The translations under genes were made by a program, and so were the position numbers. DNA of 64,000 bases, from the NCBI RefSeq assembly GCF_000717335.1, contig NZ_JNYZ01000004.1, positions 310,001 to 374,000 on the forward strand. The letters run 5' to 3'. The notes beneath the pieces are model-generated. The model made no database searches, was not told where the DNA came from, and saw only the letters and a program-made list of their open reading frames with translations. Below, piece by piece: positions 18,677-27,939 of this stretch. Position 1 is the stretch's first letter, and each line of letters opens with the position of its first letter. This stretch comes from Amycolatopsis jejuensis. GTDB lineage: Bacteria > Actinomycetota > Actinomycetes > Mycobacteriales > Pseudonocardiaceae.

Positions 18677-18988
18677 TCACACCTGCCACGTCCTGGTCCC
18701 GGCGGACCTGACCTTGGCGGCGTTGCTGTCGTCCAGATTCTCGAAACCATCGACGATCTTCGCCAGCGTCTGCCCCATGGTGGTGAGCGAGGTCTTCAGC
18801 TGGTCCGCATTTCCGGCGACCCCGTCGCGCCGCTGGTTGACCGCTCCTTCGAGCTGCCGTGCGGCGTCGAAATTGCCGAGCCCGGCCGAAGTGGACCGCA
18901 GCTCCGTGAACACGGACATGTCAGCCATGACCTGTTCCAGATTTGCTGCCGCCTCACGCAGTACCGGACCGTTGAACATGGTGTTCAT
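18677..18988 (-). CDS. WXG100-like ESX protein (103 aa)
   Basis: A short helical-hairpin protein with the length typical of WXG100 members. It carries NLDDSNAAKVRSAG near the C-terminus; the neighbouring 160-aa protein has a similar NLDGDNAKKFGK, so the two look like paralogues. AAAGGGG at 8 nt supports ATG 18,988. No export signal could be assigned. Confidence 0.82.
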   Translation of the reverse strand: MNTMFNGPVLREAAANLEQVMADMSVFTELRSTSAGLGNFDAARQLEGAVNQRRDGVAGNADQLKTSLTTMGQTLAKIVDGFENLDDSNAAKVRSAGTRTWQV

Positions 18989-19018
18989 AGCGGGCCCCTT
19001 TCCTGCTCCGAAAAACGG

Positions 19019-19312
19019 TCAGAAGGCCTTGGAGCTGCGCTTGTCCTGGTCGTGGAACTGATTGGAAAGATCCTGGAACTGGCGCCCCCGCTGGTCGAGC
19101 CAGACGGAGTTGTCACCCAGCTCGTTCTTCAGCTTCGTGCTTTCACCGTCGTACCGCTGGGCGGTTTCACCCTGCCAGTCGACCAGTGCATTCTTGACCG
19201 AAGAGGCGAACTGATCCGCGTTGCTGGCAATGATGCCCGATCGGTTCTTCAGCGCCTGAACACAGGCCTCGATCTCGTTGTAGTTGTAAGTCCTGGCGTC
19301 ATCAGCAGGCAC
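19019..19312 (-). CDS. WXG100-family protein with canonical W-x-G (EsxA/B-like, 97 aa)
   Basis: The sequence ALVDWQGETAQRYDGES holds the W-x-G turn between two helices, followed by NSVWLDQRGRQFQDL. This is the clearest EsxA/EsxB-type protein of the window. The GTG at 19,312 has AAAGGAG 7 nt upstream; the upstream open frame (to 19,513) is not supported. Members form helical-hairpin dimers exported by EccC-type ATPases. Confidence 0.88.
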   Translation of the reverse strand: MPADDARTYNYNEIEACVQALKNRSGIIASNADQFASSVKNALVDWQGETAQRYDGESTKLKNELGDNSVWLDQRGRQFQDLSNQFHDQDKRSSKAF

Positions 19313-19355
19313 AGGGAACTCCTTTTCAAGGTGTGGCCGGACAGAAAGTGGTGGG

Positions 19356-19679
19356 TCAGCGCAGGAAGTCACCGGTGGTGATCGGGATGTTCTTGACCTG
19401 ATTGTGGTGGTCGTCATCAAGGTTGACCTGGTCGGTCTTCGCCTTCGAGACCCACTCGGCCATGTCATGCATGTGGCGAAGCACGATGTTCTCGGTCCGG
19501 CTTGCCCATTCATTGATGAGCTGGTCCACCGCGCCGGTGAGCCCGCTCTTGCTCACGTGAAGAACAGCTGCGACGTCCTCCCGAGCACGGTTCAACGCGT
19601 TCGTCTTGATGTCGGTGCTGAATTCTTCGTGCCGCTTCACCTGAGCATCGACGACCGTAGGGCTGACACTGGTTGACAC
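19356..19679 (-). CDS. WXG100-like ESX protein, first gene of the substrate operon (107 aa)
   Basis: A helical protein with LINEWASRTENIVLRHMHDM in the middle, where a W sits at the expected turn, and FLR at the C-terminus. GTG 19,679 is preceded by GAGGAGG at normal spacing. The 155-base gap upstream (to eccB) should contain the promoter of the substrate operon; I could not pick a convincing -35/-10 pair there. Confidence 0.82.
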   Translation of the reverse strand: MSTSVSPTVVDAQVKRHEEFSTDIKTNALNRAREDVAAVLHVSKSGLTGAVDQLINEWASRTENIVLRHMHDMAEWVSKAKTDQVNLDDDHHNQVKNIPITTGDFLR

Positions 19680-19834
19680 GAGGCCTCCTCAGTTCGGTTT
19701 GCCGTCTCTGTGCGGCCACCTGAGCCACCACAGCCGGGCTTACGACTTTTACTGTAGGTTTCGCCTCACTCGAATGGATCTCTCCGGGCCCCAGCTGCGC
19801 AAACCGGCGGGACTCCCCTCATGAGTGACCCCTG

Positions 19835-21232
19835 TCATGTTGCCGGGGCCTGAACTTTGAGTGCACCCTCGGTGCTCAGCACCGGGCCCCGGGGCAGCAA
19901 GGCGAGCAGTTCGGCCGGTACGGACACCGCCGAGCCGTCCGAATAGCCCAGCGCAGTGGCCACTTCCGGGCTCGCCAGCGGGTATTTCGTGCCGGTTTCC
20001 GTGATGAGGTACGTCGCTCCCGGGTTCGCGCCGGGGGCAGCGACCTCCTTGGCCAGTACCCCGTGGCCTGCCGGAATGGAGATCCGGTCGGCCGCCGCGC
20101 CGGCCGGGTGCAGGGCGAGCGGCATTCCGGTGACCACGTTCACCGGCAGCAGACCCACCGTCACCTCGGCATCGCCCTTGCCCTGCGGCGGAATACCCAC
20201 GCAGGCAGCCGCGCTCGACGACGGGTTCACGATCTCCGGTGGAGCCTGCGGCAGGTCGGCCATGAGGTTCGGACCACTCGTGGAGTTCGGTACCCCGGCG
20301 AGCGCCGCCGGTCCCACCTGGATGAGTTCAACGCGGGACCCGCTGTAGGCAGCCTTGGTTCCCGGTGCGGCGAGCAGCAGGGCGGCGGCCGTCCGGCTCA
20401 ACGCCACTACTCCGTCGCTCCGCACGAGATACAGCTGATCGCTGTTGATGGCCGGATTGCGGACCTGGTAGATCTGCCCGACCGTACTCTGCCTGCCGTC
20501 GATCGTCACGCCCGTCCCCCCGGCGCCCGGCGTGTCCGGCACGGCCATGTCCTTGGCCTGGTGCAAGGTGTTCAGCCATGCCGCGTTCACCGCGATCGGG
20601 GCGATGCCACCGTAGCCGAGGGCCTCGACCGCCGACTGGTTCGGGATCCGGTGCCGCTTTCCGCGCCACACCAGGTATTTCACCTGGTCCGGGCCGACCA
20701 CGAGCATGGCCTGTGCGTCGGACAGCGCCACGTCGACCGGGCGGTTCAGCAGCAGGTCCACCTCGGTGCCGGGAGACCGGGTACAGACCGTCCACACTCC
20801 GGTGTCCAAAGTGGATGGCAGAGCGTCCGGTGCACCGGAGATCCCGATCGGCTGTCCCACCGGGGTGCCGGCCAGCGAGTTCTCCGAAACCGAGAACACC
20901 TGACCGCCCGCCTTGCCCGCGACCAGTTTCGCCGACGCGAAGTTGAGCACCGGACGCAGGTGGTCGTCGAGATAGACGTAACGGGCGCCGGTCGTCTTGT
21001 TCATCACGATCGCCCCGGCATGCCGCCACGACGTGTCGCCGCCGGGCACGAAAAGCCCGTAGATGCCGAAGATGCCCATCACCACCCCGGCCGCGATCAT
21101 GCCGAGGAACATGCCGGTGTTGAGCCGTTTGTTGGGCTGCTGCAAGGCATCCGGCCGCCCGTGCACCACGGCGGACACCAATCGGCCTACCTCGAAGAAG
21201 TAGGCCTGTACCTGATCCCGCCGAGACTGCAT
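19835..21232 (-). CDS. eccB: Type VII secretion protein EccB
   Basis: 465 aa. It begins MQSRRDQVQAYFFEVGRLVSA, the cytosolic N-terminal pattern of EccB. One membrane helix follows at about residues 41-63, then a large extracytoplasmic domain with repeated GVPAIAL/LGYG-like units and two Cys. EccB is a core component of the ESX membrane complex together with EccC, EccD and EccE. ATG 21,232 lies 1 base after the eccD stop, giving tight coupling; the longer open frame to 21,301 inside eccD is rejected. Confidence 0.95.
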   Translation of the reverse strand: MQSRRDQVQAYFFEVGRLVSAVVHGRPDALQQPNKRLNTGMFLGMIAAGVVMGIFGIYGLFVPGGDTSWRHAGAIVMNKTTGARYVYLDDHLRPVLNFASAKLVAGKAGGQVFSVSENSLAGTPVGQPIGISGAPDALPSTLDTGVWTVCTRSPGTEVDLLLNRPVDVALSDAQAMLVVGPDQVKYLVWRGKRHRIPNQSAVEALGYGGIAPIAVNAAWLNTLHQAKDMAVPDTPGAGGTGVTIDGRQSTVGQIYQVRNPAINSDQLYLVRSDGVVALSRTAAALLLAAPGTKAAYSGSRVELIQVGPAALAGVPNSTSGPNLMADLPQAPPEIVNPSSSAAACVGIPPQGKGDAEVTVGLLPVNVVTGMPLALHPAGAAADRISIPAGHGVLAKEVAAPGANPGATYLITETGTKYPLASPEVATALGYSDGSAVSVPAELLALLPRGPVLSTEGALKVQAPAT

Positions 21233-21233
21233 C

Positions 21234-22631
21234 TCACCCCGCCAATCCGCGCATCCAGGCGTAGACGCCGAGTACCTGCAACAGGATCGGCAGGACGGCA
21301 ATGGCCGTCAGGGATTCGAAGATCTCCACCGCCCGGCCCCAGTACGGCCGCAGCCGCCTGCCCGGCAGAACGCGGCTGAACAGCATCAGCACCGCGCCAC
21401 CGCCGAACATCGGCACGAACACCGCGAGCAGCCGGACCAGCTCGTCCGAGGAAGTCGCGGCGAGCCAGAGGGTCCCGATCACCGACACCACCGCGGGCAC
21501 GATCACCGACCAGCGCTGCACGACCCCGCTCGGATGCCGCGACCGCAGCAGCAGCAACGCGGCGATGTCCAGCGACAGCACGACCTGCCACGCGCCACCC
21601 TCGGCAATCAGCATCGGCAGCAGTACCGACAGCCCCGAGCCGAGGCCGACGTGCAACGCCGTCGAATACCCCGCGGTCATCCGGCCGCGTTCGATGACCA
21701 TTTTCGCGGGTACCGGTTCGATGTCGTCGCTGAGCTCGTCGGCGCCGGTCGGCAGCATCGGCAGCGTCAGGCCGGACAGCCGGAATGCCGTCGCCGGAAG
21801 GAAAACGCCGATCAGGAGCGCAATCGCCAGCCCGATCCCGGCCGCTTCGGAACCGGTCACGTCGAACAACGTCCCGATCAAGCTGGTGATGATCACGATC
21901 AGCACGGCCATAATCGCGCCCGCGAAGAGCAACGCCGAATCGGCCACGGCGAACGCACCGAGACTCAGTACCAGCAACGCAATGGCGAGCGCCGTCGTGA
22001 CCAGCGCCGGCTGTGCGGCAGCCGGGTCGACCGCGCGCACCACGAGCACGCCGCCTTCGGCGCCGTACAGCACTGCCATCCCGGCCAGGATCGTCGCCGC
22101 AGGCACATCTCCGACACTTCGGACGACCAGCGCACTTCCGCCCAGCAGCATTGCGGCGGCGAAGAACGCCACGCACGCCTGGATGACGCCAGAGCCGATC
22201 CCGGGAATCAGCACCAGCCCGAAGAGCAGCACCCCGGCCGCGCCGATCCGGAACATCCAGCGGGTGTGCCGGGGTTTCCAGGTACCGGCATGCTCGCGGA
22301 CCTGCTCACCGACGCCGTCGACGAGGTCGTCGTAGTCGATCGCGGCGAGCTGGTCGGCACGCGGTCTCAAGTAGACAGTCTCGCCGTCGAGCAGGTTGAG
22401 CTCGGCGAGCGTCCGGTCCTCGTCGAGCGGGTCCTCGCCGACGCGCTGGACGACCCAGCCCTCGTGGTCGGCACCCTGCTCGATCCATTCGGCGCCGAAC
22501 TGCGGCAGCACCGCGGGCAGCAACTCGGCCAGCGTGGCCTCGGCCGGGAGGGCCACGTCGGTGGCCATTTTCCCGAGCACGAACCGTAGCCTCACCGAGG
22601 TCGTTGTGCGATGCTGTGTTTGCTCCTCCAT
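21234..22631 (-). CDS. eccD: Type VII secretion integral membrane protein EccD
   Basis: 465 aa. An N-terminal ubiquitin-like (YukD-type) beta-grasp domain runs from about residue 12 (VRLRFVLGK) to residue 95 (GETVYLRPR). A cytosolic linker and about eleven hydrophobic helices from residue ~125 to the end follow. EccD forms the main transmembrane basket of the ESX core complex. It is the first gene of the eccD-eccB operon and diverges from eccC across 134 bases. Confidence 0.95.
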   Translation of the reverse strand: MEEQTQHRTTTSVRLRFVLGKMATDVALPAEATLAELLPAVLPQFGAEWIEQGADHEGWVVQRVGEDPLDEDRTLAELNLLDGETVYLRPRADQLAAIDYDDLVDGVGEQVREHAGTWKPRHTRWMFRIGAAGVLLFGLVLIPGIGSGVIQACVAFFAAAMLLGGSALVVRSVGDVPAATILAGMAVLYGAEGGVLVVRAVDPAAAQPALVTTALAIALLVLSLGAFAVADSALLFAGAIMAVLIVIITSLIGTLFDVTGSEAAGIGLAIALLIGVFLPATAFRLSGLTLPMLPTGADELSDDIEPVPAKMVIERGRMTAGYSTALHVGLGSGLSVLLPMLIAEGGAWQVVLSLDIAALLLLRSRHPSGVVQRWSVIVPAVVSVIGTLWLAATSSDELVRLLAVFVPMFGGGAVLMLFSRVLPGRRLRPYWGRAVEIFESLTAIAVLPILLQVLGVYAWMRGLAG

Positions 22632-22765
22632 CCGGTGCCAGGTCCTTCCTGCCAGGGATCACGGGACCGTCAACCGACCGGACCCTAGCAATCGCCCGGC
22701 CGCAAATCCCCAGCTCGAGGCATGCGCGGACGAAATAGGGGAAGTTCACTCACCGAGGGAGAAGC
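22632..22765. promoter_or_regulatory. Divergent control region eccD / eccC
   Basis: A 134-base gap between the divergent eccD and eccC starts. eccC has AGGGAG 6 nt before ATG 22,766. For eccD the nearest purine-rich site is GAAGGA about 12 nt upstream of its ATG. No confident -35/-10 pair or operator was found by eye. Confidence 0.5.
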
Positions 22766-25700
22766 ATGAGCACGGTGCTCTTCGCGCGCCGGGCGCGGCG
22801 GCCTAAGCCGGCCGCTCCGAGCGACGAGATCGAGATCCAGGAGCCGCCTGCCGTCCCCGAGGACACCGGCGGCGGCATCAGCTCGGTGCTGATGTACGCG
22901 CCGATGGCGCTGAGCTCGCTGGCCATGGTGATGATGTTCGTCCGCCCCGGCGGCGGCGCGATGGCCTACATCGGCGGCGGCATGATGCTGGTGTCCGTGG
23001 TCGGCATGCTCTTCGTGCAGCTGCTGCGCAACTCGGTGACCCACAAGCAGAAACTCCACGGACACCGGCGCGACTACATCCGGTACCTCACCCAGCTGCG
23101 CAGCCGGGTCCGCCGGTCGCTGACCGCGCAGCAGCGCGCCGCCCGCTGGATCCACCCTGACCCGCGCGCGCTGTGGTCGATCGCGCTCGGTTACCGGCTG
23201 TGGGAGCGGCGGCCCGCGCAGGACGACTTCGGCGAGGTCCGGATCGGGGTCGGCACGCAGCGGTCCACGCTCAAGCTGATCCCGCCGGACACGAAGCCGA
23301 TCGAGGACCTCGAACCGCTGGCTGCGCATGCCCTGCGCCGGTTCCTGCGGGCGTACTCGACACTGCCGAACGCGCCGATCGCGGTGTACCTGCGCGGGTT
23401 CGGGCAGATCCAGTTCAGCGGTGACGACCAGGCGATACTCGGGATGGTGCGGGCGATCCTCGGGCAGCTCACGACCGCGCACGGGCCGGGGGACGTCCGG
23501 ATTGCGCTGTGCGCGGCCGAGGACCGGCTCGAGCGCTGGGACTGGCTGAAGTGGCTGCCGCACAACCAGGATCTCGACAGCCGGGACGCGGCCGGAGCGC
23601 GCCGGCTGTCCGGAATGGACCTCGGCGAGGTCGAAGCCCTGCTGGGGGACGGGGATTTCGCCGGACGGCCGAAGTTCGAAGCCGACACGCCGATCACCGC
23701 GTCCGAGCCGTACGTGGTGCTCATCGTCGACGGCGTGCACGTGCCGGGCGACCACCGCGCGACCGAGGGAGGGTACCGCAACACGGTCGTCCTCGACGTG
23801 TCCGGCACGCTGCCGTGGTACCCGCGTCCGGGCGCGTTGTTCCTGGAGGTCGCCGCCGACGAGGTGCGCACGGTCAGCTTCGACCGGCTCGGCAAGCAGC
23901 ACACGAAACCGTTGTGCCGTCCCGATTCGCTCAGCGAGACCGCCGCCGCCGCGCTGGCCCGCACGATGGCCCGCTACCGCGTCGGCGAGGCGAACACCGA
24001 CGAGGAACCACTGGCCGTCGACTACGATCTCGCCGGGTTGCTCGGCCTCGGTGACGTCGCGCATTTCGAGCCGGCCAAATACCGCCGGGAACGGATGACC
24101 GCCAAACGGCGGCTGCGCGTTCCGATCGGGATCACGAGCAGTGGTACGCCGATGGAACTGGACATCAAAGAGGCGGCCGAGGACGGAATGGGTCCGCACG
24201 GGTTGTGCGTCGGCGCCACCGGCTCGGGGAAAAGCGAGCTGTTGCGGACGCTCGTGCTGGCATTGGCCACCACCCATTCGTCCGAGGATCTCAATTTCGT
24301 GCTGGTCGACTTCAAGGGTGGTGCGGCTTTCCTCGGATTCGACCAATTGCCGCACACTTCGGCGGTCATCACGAACCTCGCCGAGGAACTCGAACTGGTC
24401 GACCGGATGCAGGACGCGCTCACCGGCGAGCTCAACCGGCGGCAGGAATACCTGCGGGCGGCGGGAAACTACGCTTCCCGGCGCGACTACGAGGCCGCCC
24501 GCGCGAAGGGCGTCCCGCTGGAGCCGATGCCCGCGCTGTTCATCGTGGTGGACGAGTTCAGTGAAATGCTGTCCAGCAAACCGGAATTCATCGACGTCTT
24601 CGCGATGATCGGGCGGCTCGGCCGATCCCTCGGCGTGCACCTGCTGCTCGCTTCGCAGCGGCTCGACGAAGGCCGGATTCACAAGGTGGAAACGCATCTG
24701 TCGTACCGGATCGGCCTGCGCACCTTTTCCGCAATGGAAAGCCGCAGCGTGATCGGGGTGCCGGACGCATACGAATTGCCGAACAGCCCGGGTAACGGAT
24801 ATGTGCGCCCGGACACCCAGACGCTGGTGCGATTCAAGGGGGCTTATTCGTCATCACCTTATCGGCCGAAGCGGCGCAGTTCCGGCGGCGACTCGACCCA
24901 GCAGCGGATCGTCCCGTTCGGCATGCAGTACATCGAACCGCTGGCCGCCGAGGAGACGGCCGAGCCGGAGCAGGTGGAGGAAGAAGGCGGCACGGACACC
25001 GTGCTGGACGTCCTGATCGCGCGGCTGCGCGACGTCGGCCCGCGGGCGCACCAGGTCTGGCTGCCGCCGCTCAAGCAGCCCGCGACGCTCGACCAGCTGC
25101 TGCCGCCGCTGGTGGACCACCCCGAGTACGGCCCGCGTCCGGTCGGCGACCTGCAGACCGGCTCGCTGACCGTCCCGGTCGGGCTGATCGACCTTCCGGC
25201 GCAGCAGAAACGCGAGCTGCTGATCGCGGATCTGTCCGGCAGCAAGGGAAACGCGGCGGTGGTCGGCGGTCCGCAAAGCGGGAAGAGCACCCTGCTGCGC
25301 ACGTTGATCTCCGCGCTTGCGCTCACCCACACCGCGGCCGAGGTGCAGTTCTACTGCCTGGATTTCGGCGGGACGCTCACGTCGCTCGCCAAGCTGCCGC
25401 ACGTCGGCAGCATCGCCAACCGGCTGGACCGCGACCGCGTCACGCGCACCGTGCTCGAGGTCATCAACCTGATGGCACGGCGGGAAGCGCTGTTCGCCGA
25501 ACACAACATCGACTCGATGGCCAGCTACCGGCGTGCCCGTCGCGAGGGCCGCTACCTCGACGTCGACCCGTACGGCGACGTGTTCCTCGTGGTGGACGGC
25601 TGGTACACGATCCGGCAGGACTTCGAGGACGTCGAGGACCGGTTCACCGAGCTCGCCGCGCGTGGGCTGAGCTTCGGGATCCACCTGGTGGTCGCATCGA

Positions 25701-26752
25701 ACCGGTGGTCGGAGATGCGGCCGTGGCTGCGCGACGTCCTCGGCACGCGGCTCGAGCTGCGGCTGGGTGACCCGGTGGACTCCGAGGTGAACAGCCGGTT
25801 CGCGGCGACCGTGCCGCAGATCCCCGGCCGCGGAATCACCTCGGACCAGCTGCACTTCCTCGCTGCGCTGCCGCGGATCGACGGCGATCCGGAGACCGAG
25901 GATCTCGCCGACGCGACGGTGGAGCTGGCCGAGGCGCTGGCCGTGCCGGGCGCACCCGCCGCGCCGAAGGTCCGGCTGCTGCCGCACCAGCTGACGGTGC
26001 CGGAGCTGCCCGGCCCGACGGCTCCGAACCCGGCCGCGGAAATGCGGGTCCCGCTCGGCATCGACGACGTCCAGCTGGCCCCGCTGTGGCACGATTTCGA
26101 CACCAGCCCGCACCTGATCATCTACGGCGACGCGGAGACCGGCAAGACGAACCTGCTGCGGCACATCGCCAAGGCCGTTGCCGCACACCACACGTCGGAC
26201 GAGGCCCGCATCATGTTCGGCGACTTCCGCCGCGAACTGCACGATTCGGTCCCGCCCGAGTACCAGCTGGAGTACGCGGTGGGCTCGGACGCGCTGAAGA
26301 CGTCCATCGAGGGGGTCGCCTCGTTGCTCGAGAAACGCGTACCGGGCCCGGACATCAGCCCGAGCCGCCTGCCCAAACGAGACTGGTGGGAAGGCGGGCG
26401 CCTGTACATCATCATCGACGACTACGAACTGTCCGAAGGTTCGGGCGGCGGCCCGCTGGAGTCGCTGACGGCCCTGCTCCCGCAAGCCGCGGACATCGGG
26501 TTCCACGTGATCGTCGCCCGCAGCACGTCGGGCGCCAGCCGGTCGATGATGAGCCAGGCACTGCGCCGGATGTGGGAACTGGGTACCCCGGCGATGCTGC
26601 TGTCGTGCCCGAAGAGCGAGGGTACGTTCCTTGGCAACCTGAAACCACGGACGCTGCCACCGGGCCGGGCACAGTTCGTGAACCGCCGCCGATCGGTACG
26701 CCTCGTGCAGACCCCGCTGGTGGAAGGCGTAGAGAAACCGGACCGGGACTGA
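22766..26752 (+). CDS. eccC: Type VII secretion ATPase EccC (three FtsK/SpoIIIE domains, EccCa-Cb fused)
   Basis: 1,328 aa. Two membrane helices (residues ~40-88) precede three FtsK/SpoIIIE ATPase modules. P-loops are GATGSGKSE (residue ~483), GGPQSGKST (~834) and GDAETGKTN (~1121); the first module keeps VLVDFKGG and IVVDEF. The third P-loop has an Asp-Ala-Glu insertion typical of the less active distal domains. EccC recruits WXG100 substrates and powers transport. It is transcribed alone on the plus strand. Confidence 0.97.
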   Translation: MSTVLFARRARRPKPAAPSDEIEIQEPPAVPEDTGGGISSVLMYAPMALSSLAMVMMFVRPGGGAMAYIGGGMMLVSVVGMLFVQLLRNSVTHKQKLHGHRRDYIRYLTQLRSRVRRSLTAQQRAARWIHPDPRALWSIALGYRLWERRPAQDDFGEVRIGVGTQRSTLKLIPPDTKPIEDLEPLAAHALRRFLRAYSTLPNAPIAVYLRGFGQIQFSGDDQAILGMVRAILGQLTTAHGPGDVRIALCAAEDRLERWDWLKWLPHNQDLDSRDAAGARRLSGMDLGEVEALLGDGDFAGRPKFEADTPITASEPYVVLIVDGVHVPGDHRATEGGYRNTVVLDVSGTLPWYPRPGALFLEVAADEVRTVSFDRLGKQHTKPLCRPDSLSETAAAALARTMARYRVGEANTDEEPLAVDYDLAGLLGLGDVAHFEPAKYRRERMTAKRRLRVPIGITSSGTPMELDIKEAAEDGMGPHGLCVGATGSGKSELLRTLVLALATTHSSEDLNFVLVDFKGGAAFLGFDQLPHTSAVITNLAEELELVDRMQDALTGELNRRQEYLRAAGNYASRRDYEAARAKGVPLEPMPALFIVVDEFSEMLSSKPEFIDVFAMIGRLGRSLGVHLLLASQRLDEGRIHKVETHLSYRIGLRTFSAMESRSVIGVPDAYELPNSPGNGYVRPDTQTLVRFKGAYSSSPYRPKRRSSGGDSTQQRIVPFGMQYIEPLAAEETAEPEQVEEEGGTDTVLDVLIARLRDVGPRAHQVWLPPLKQPATLDQLLPPLVDHPEYGPRPVGDLQTGSLTVPVGLIDLPAQQKRELLIADLSGSKGNAAVVGGPQSGKSTLLRTLISALALTHTAAEVQFYCLDFGGTLTSLAKLPHVGSIANRLDRDRVTRTVLEVINLMARREALFAEHNIDSMASYRRARREGRYLDVDPYGDVFLVVDGWYTIRQDFEDVEDRFTELAARGLSFGIHLVVASNRWSEMRPWLRDVLGTRLELRLGDPVDSEVNSRFAATVPQIPGRGITSDQLHFLAALPRIDGDPETEDLADATVELAEALAVPGAPAAPKVRLLPHQLTVPELPGPTAPNPAAEMRVPLGIDDVQLAPLWHDFDTSPHLIIYGDAETGKTNLLRHIAKAVAAHHTSDEARIMFGDFRRELHDSVPPEYQLEYAVGSDALKTSIEGVASLLEKRVPGPDISPSRLPKRDWWEGGRLYIIIDDYELSEGSGGGPLESLTALLPQAADIGFHVIVARSTSGASRSMMSQALRRMWELGTPAMLLSCPKSEGTFLGNLKPRTLPPGRAQFVNRRRSVRLVQTPLVEGVEKPDRD

Positions 26753-26777
26753 CCCGGGTTCCCCTCGCTGGGCCACT

Positions 26778-26832
26778 GTCCGTGAAGGGAACCATCAGGG
26801 AATCTGATTCCCTCATGGTTCCCTTCACGGAC
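26778..26832. terminator. 55-nt near-perfect hairpin between convergent genes (terminator or REP-like element)
   Basis: Arms of 26 bases (26,778-26,803 and 26,807-26,832) pair with a single mismatch around a 3-base loop CTG. It lies in the 116-base gap between eccC (plus) and a hydrolase gene (minus), so it could end both transcripts. The GTGAAGGGAACC arm sequence looks like a dispersed genomic repeat; copy number cannot be judged from this window. Confidence 0.75.
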
Positions 26833-26868
26833 TTGTCCGCCGGATGCGGTGGCGGCCGGAGACTCCGG

Positions 26869-27939
26869 CTACTCCGTTACGACCAGCCGGTCTGCAGCCG
26901 CTCGCAGGCCGTTGCCGAACCGCACGGCAGCCTCCATCGCGACGACGGGAACGTCGATGTGTTCCGTGTTGTCGTAGTGGCAGTACGTGGTCCGGACTCC
27001 GGCGGCTGCCTGCGCTTCGGCAAAAGCCCGGACCAGGGGCGCGGGGGCGATCTCGTCGGGGTCGGACCCCGCGACGAAAAGCGGCCGGGGCACCTGAACC
27101 GGAGGAAAGTCGAGACTGGCAGTCACGTGCTGGATCGAGCGGCAGTCTCCGACTCCGGTCATTCCGGCTTGCTCATTGGAGATGCCCTTGATTGCCGCGG
27201 CGTATTGCCGGCGCGGTAGCTTGTCGGCGAGGGTCAGATACCGCCGGGCGGTCGCCGGCACCTCGCTGTCCAGGCCGGCCAGCGGAAAGCTGAAGAGAAG
27301 CGCCGTCAGATAGCGGGGAACGGCTTGTTGCAGCTCCTGCATCGGATTGCGGGTCGCCTCGGACATGAACTGGCTGAGCCACAACTGAGGGGCGAGTGCA
27401 ACGGTGCCGAGCAGTCCACGGCCGCTCGGATGGCTGTTCGCCCGTACGGTCGCCGCCAGTGCGGCGTGCCCGCCTTGGGAAAACCCGCCACAGATCCACT
27501 TGCTGCTCAACGGGTAAGGCAGGGTTTGGGCAGCAGCGACGAGTTCGAGGATGTCATAGCCCTCGCTGATGCCATCGAGCCGCGGGCGGGCACGAAATTC
27601 TTCGAATCCGCGATAGTCGGTGACCACGACGGCGAAACCCGCGGCAAGCCACTGCCCGAGGTGGGCACGTTCGCCACGCAGCAACCCGCCCAGCGAAGGG
27701 GCGTCCGCCGAGTTGAGGCCGAGGAGGCAATGACCCCATCCGACCACGGGGTATCCACCTTCCGGAGGAGGTTCCGGCGGAAGGTGAACTGTTCCGCCGA
27801 CCACCGCCGGACCGAGGAGTGCCGCATCCGAGAGATACCTGAGCCGCACGGCGCGACCGGCACCGGGCAACCAGAGCCGGCTCGGGAGGGCCTCGACGCT
27901 GATGACCCTGCCCAACCGGCCGAGCGCGAGGTCACCCAC
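26869..27939 (-). CDS. Secretory-lipase-type alpha/beta hydrolase
   Basis: About 356 aa. The nucleophile elbow is GGFSQGGHAA. A putative acid residue lies in AGSDPDEIAP and the catalytic His in TEHIDVPV near the C-terminus. It aligns throughout with the upstream gene product (SVEALPSRLW versus SVEPLPEELW) but lacks the EF-hand tail, so the pair is a tandem duplication. The GTG at 27,939 overlaps the stop of the upstream gene; other starts (GTG 27,972) are possible. No signal peptide is evident and the substrate is unknown. Confidence 0.82.
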   Translation of the reverse strand: MGDLALGRLGRVISVEALPSRLWLPGAGRAVRLRYLSDAALLGPAVVGGTVHLPPEPPPEGGYPVVGWGHCLLGLNSADAPSLGGLLRGERAHLGQWLAAGFAVVVTDYRGFEEFRARPRLDGISEGYDILELVAAAQTLPYPLSSKWICGGFSQGGHAALAATVRANSHPSGRGLLGTVALAPQLWLSQFMSEATRNPMQELQQAVPRYLTALLFSFPLAGLDSEVPATARRYLTLADKLPRRQYAAAIKGISNEQAGMTGVGDCRSIQHVTASLDFPPVQVPRPLFVAGSDPDEIAPAPLVRAFAEAQAAAGVRTTYCHYDNTEHIDVPVVAMEAAVRFGNGLRAAADRLVVTE

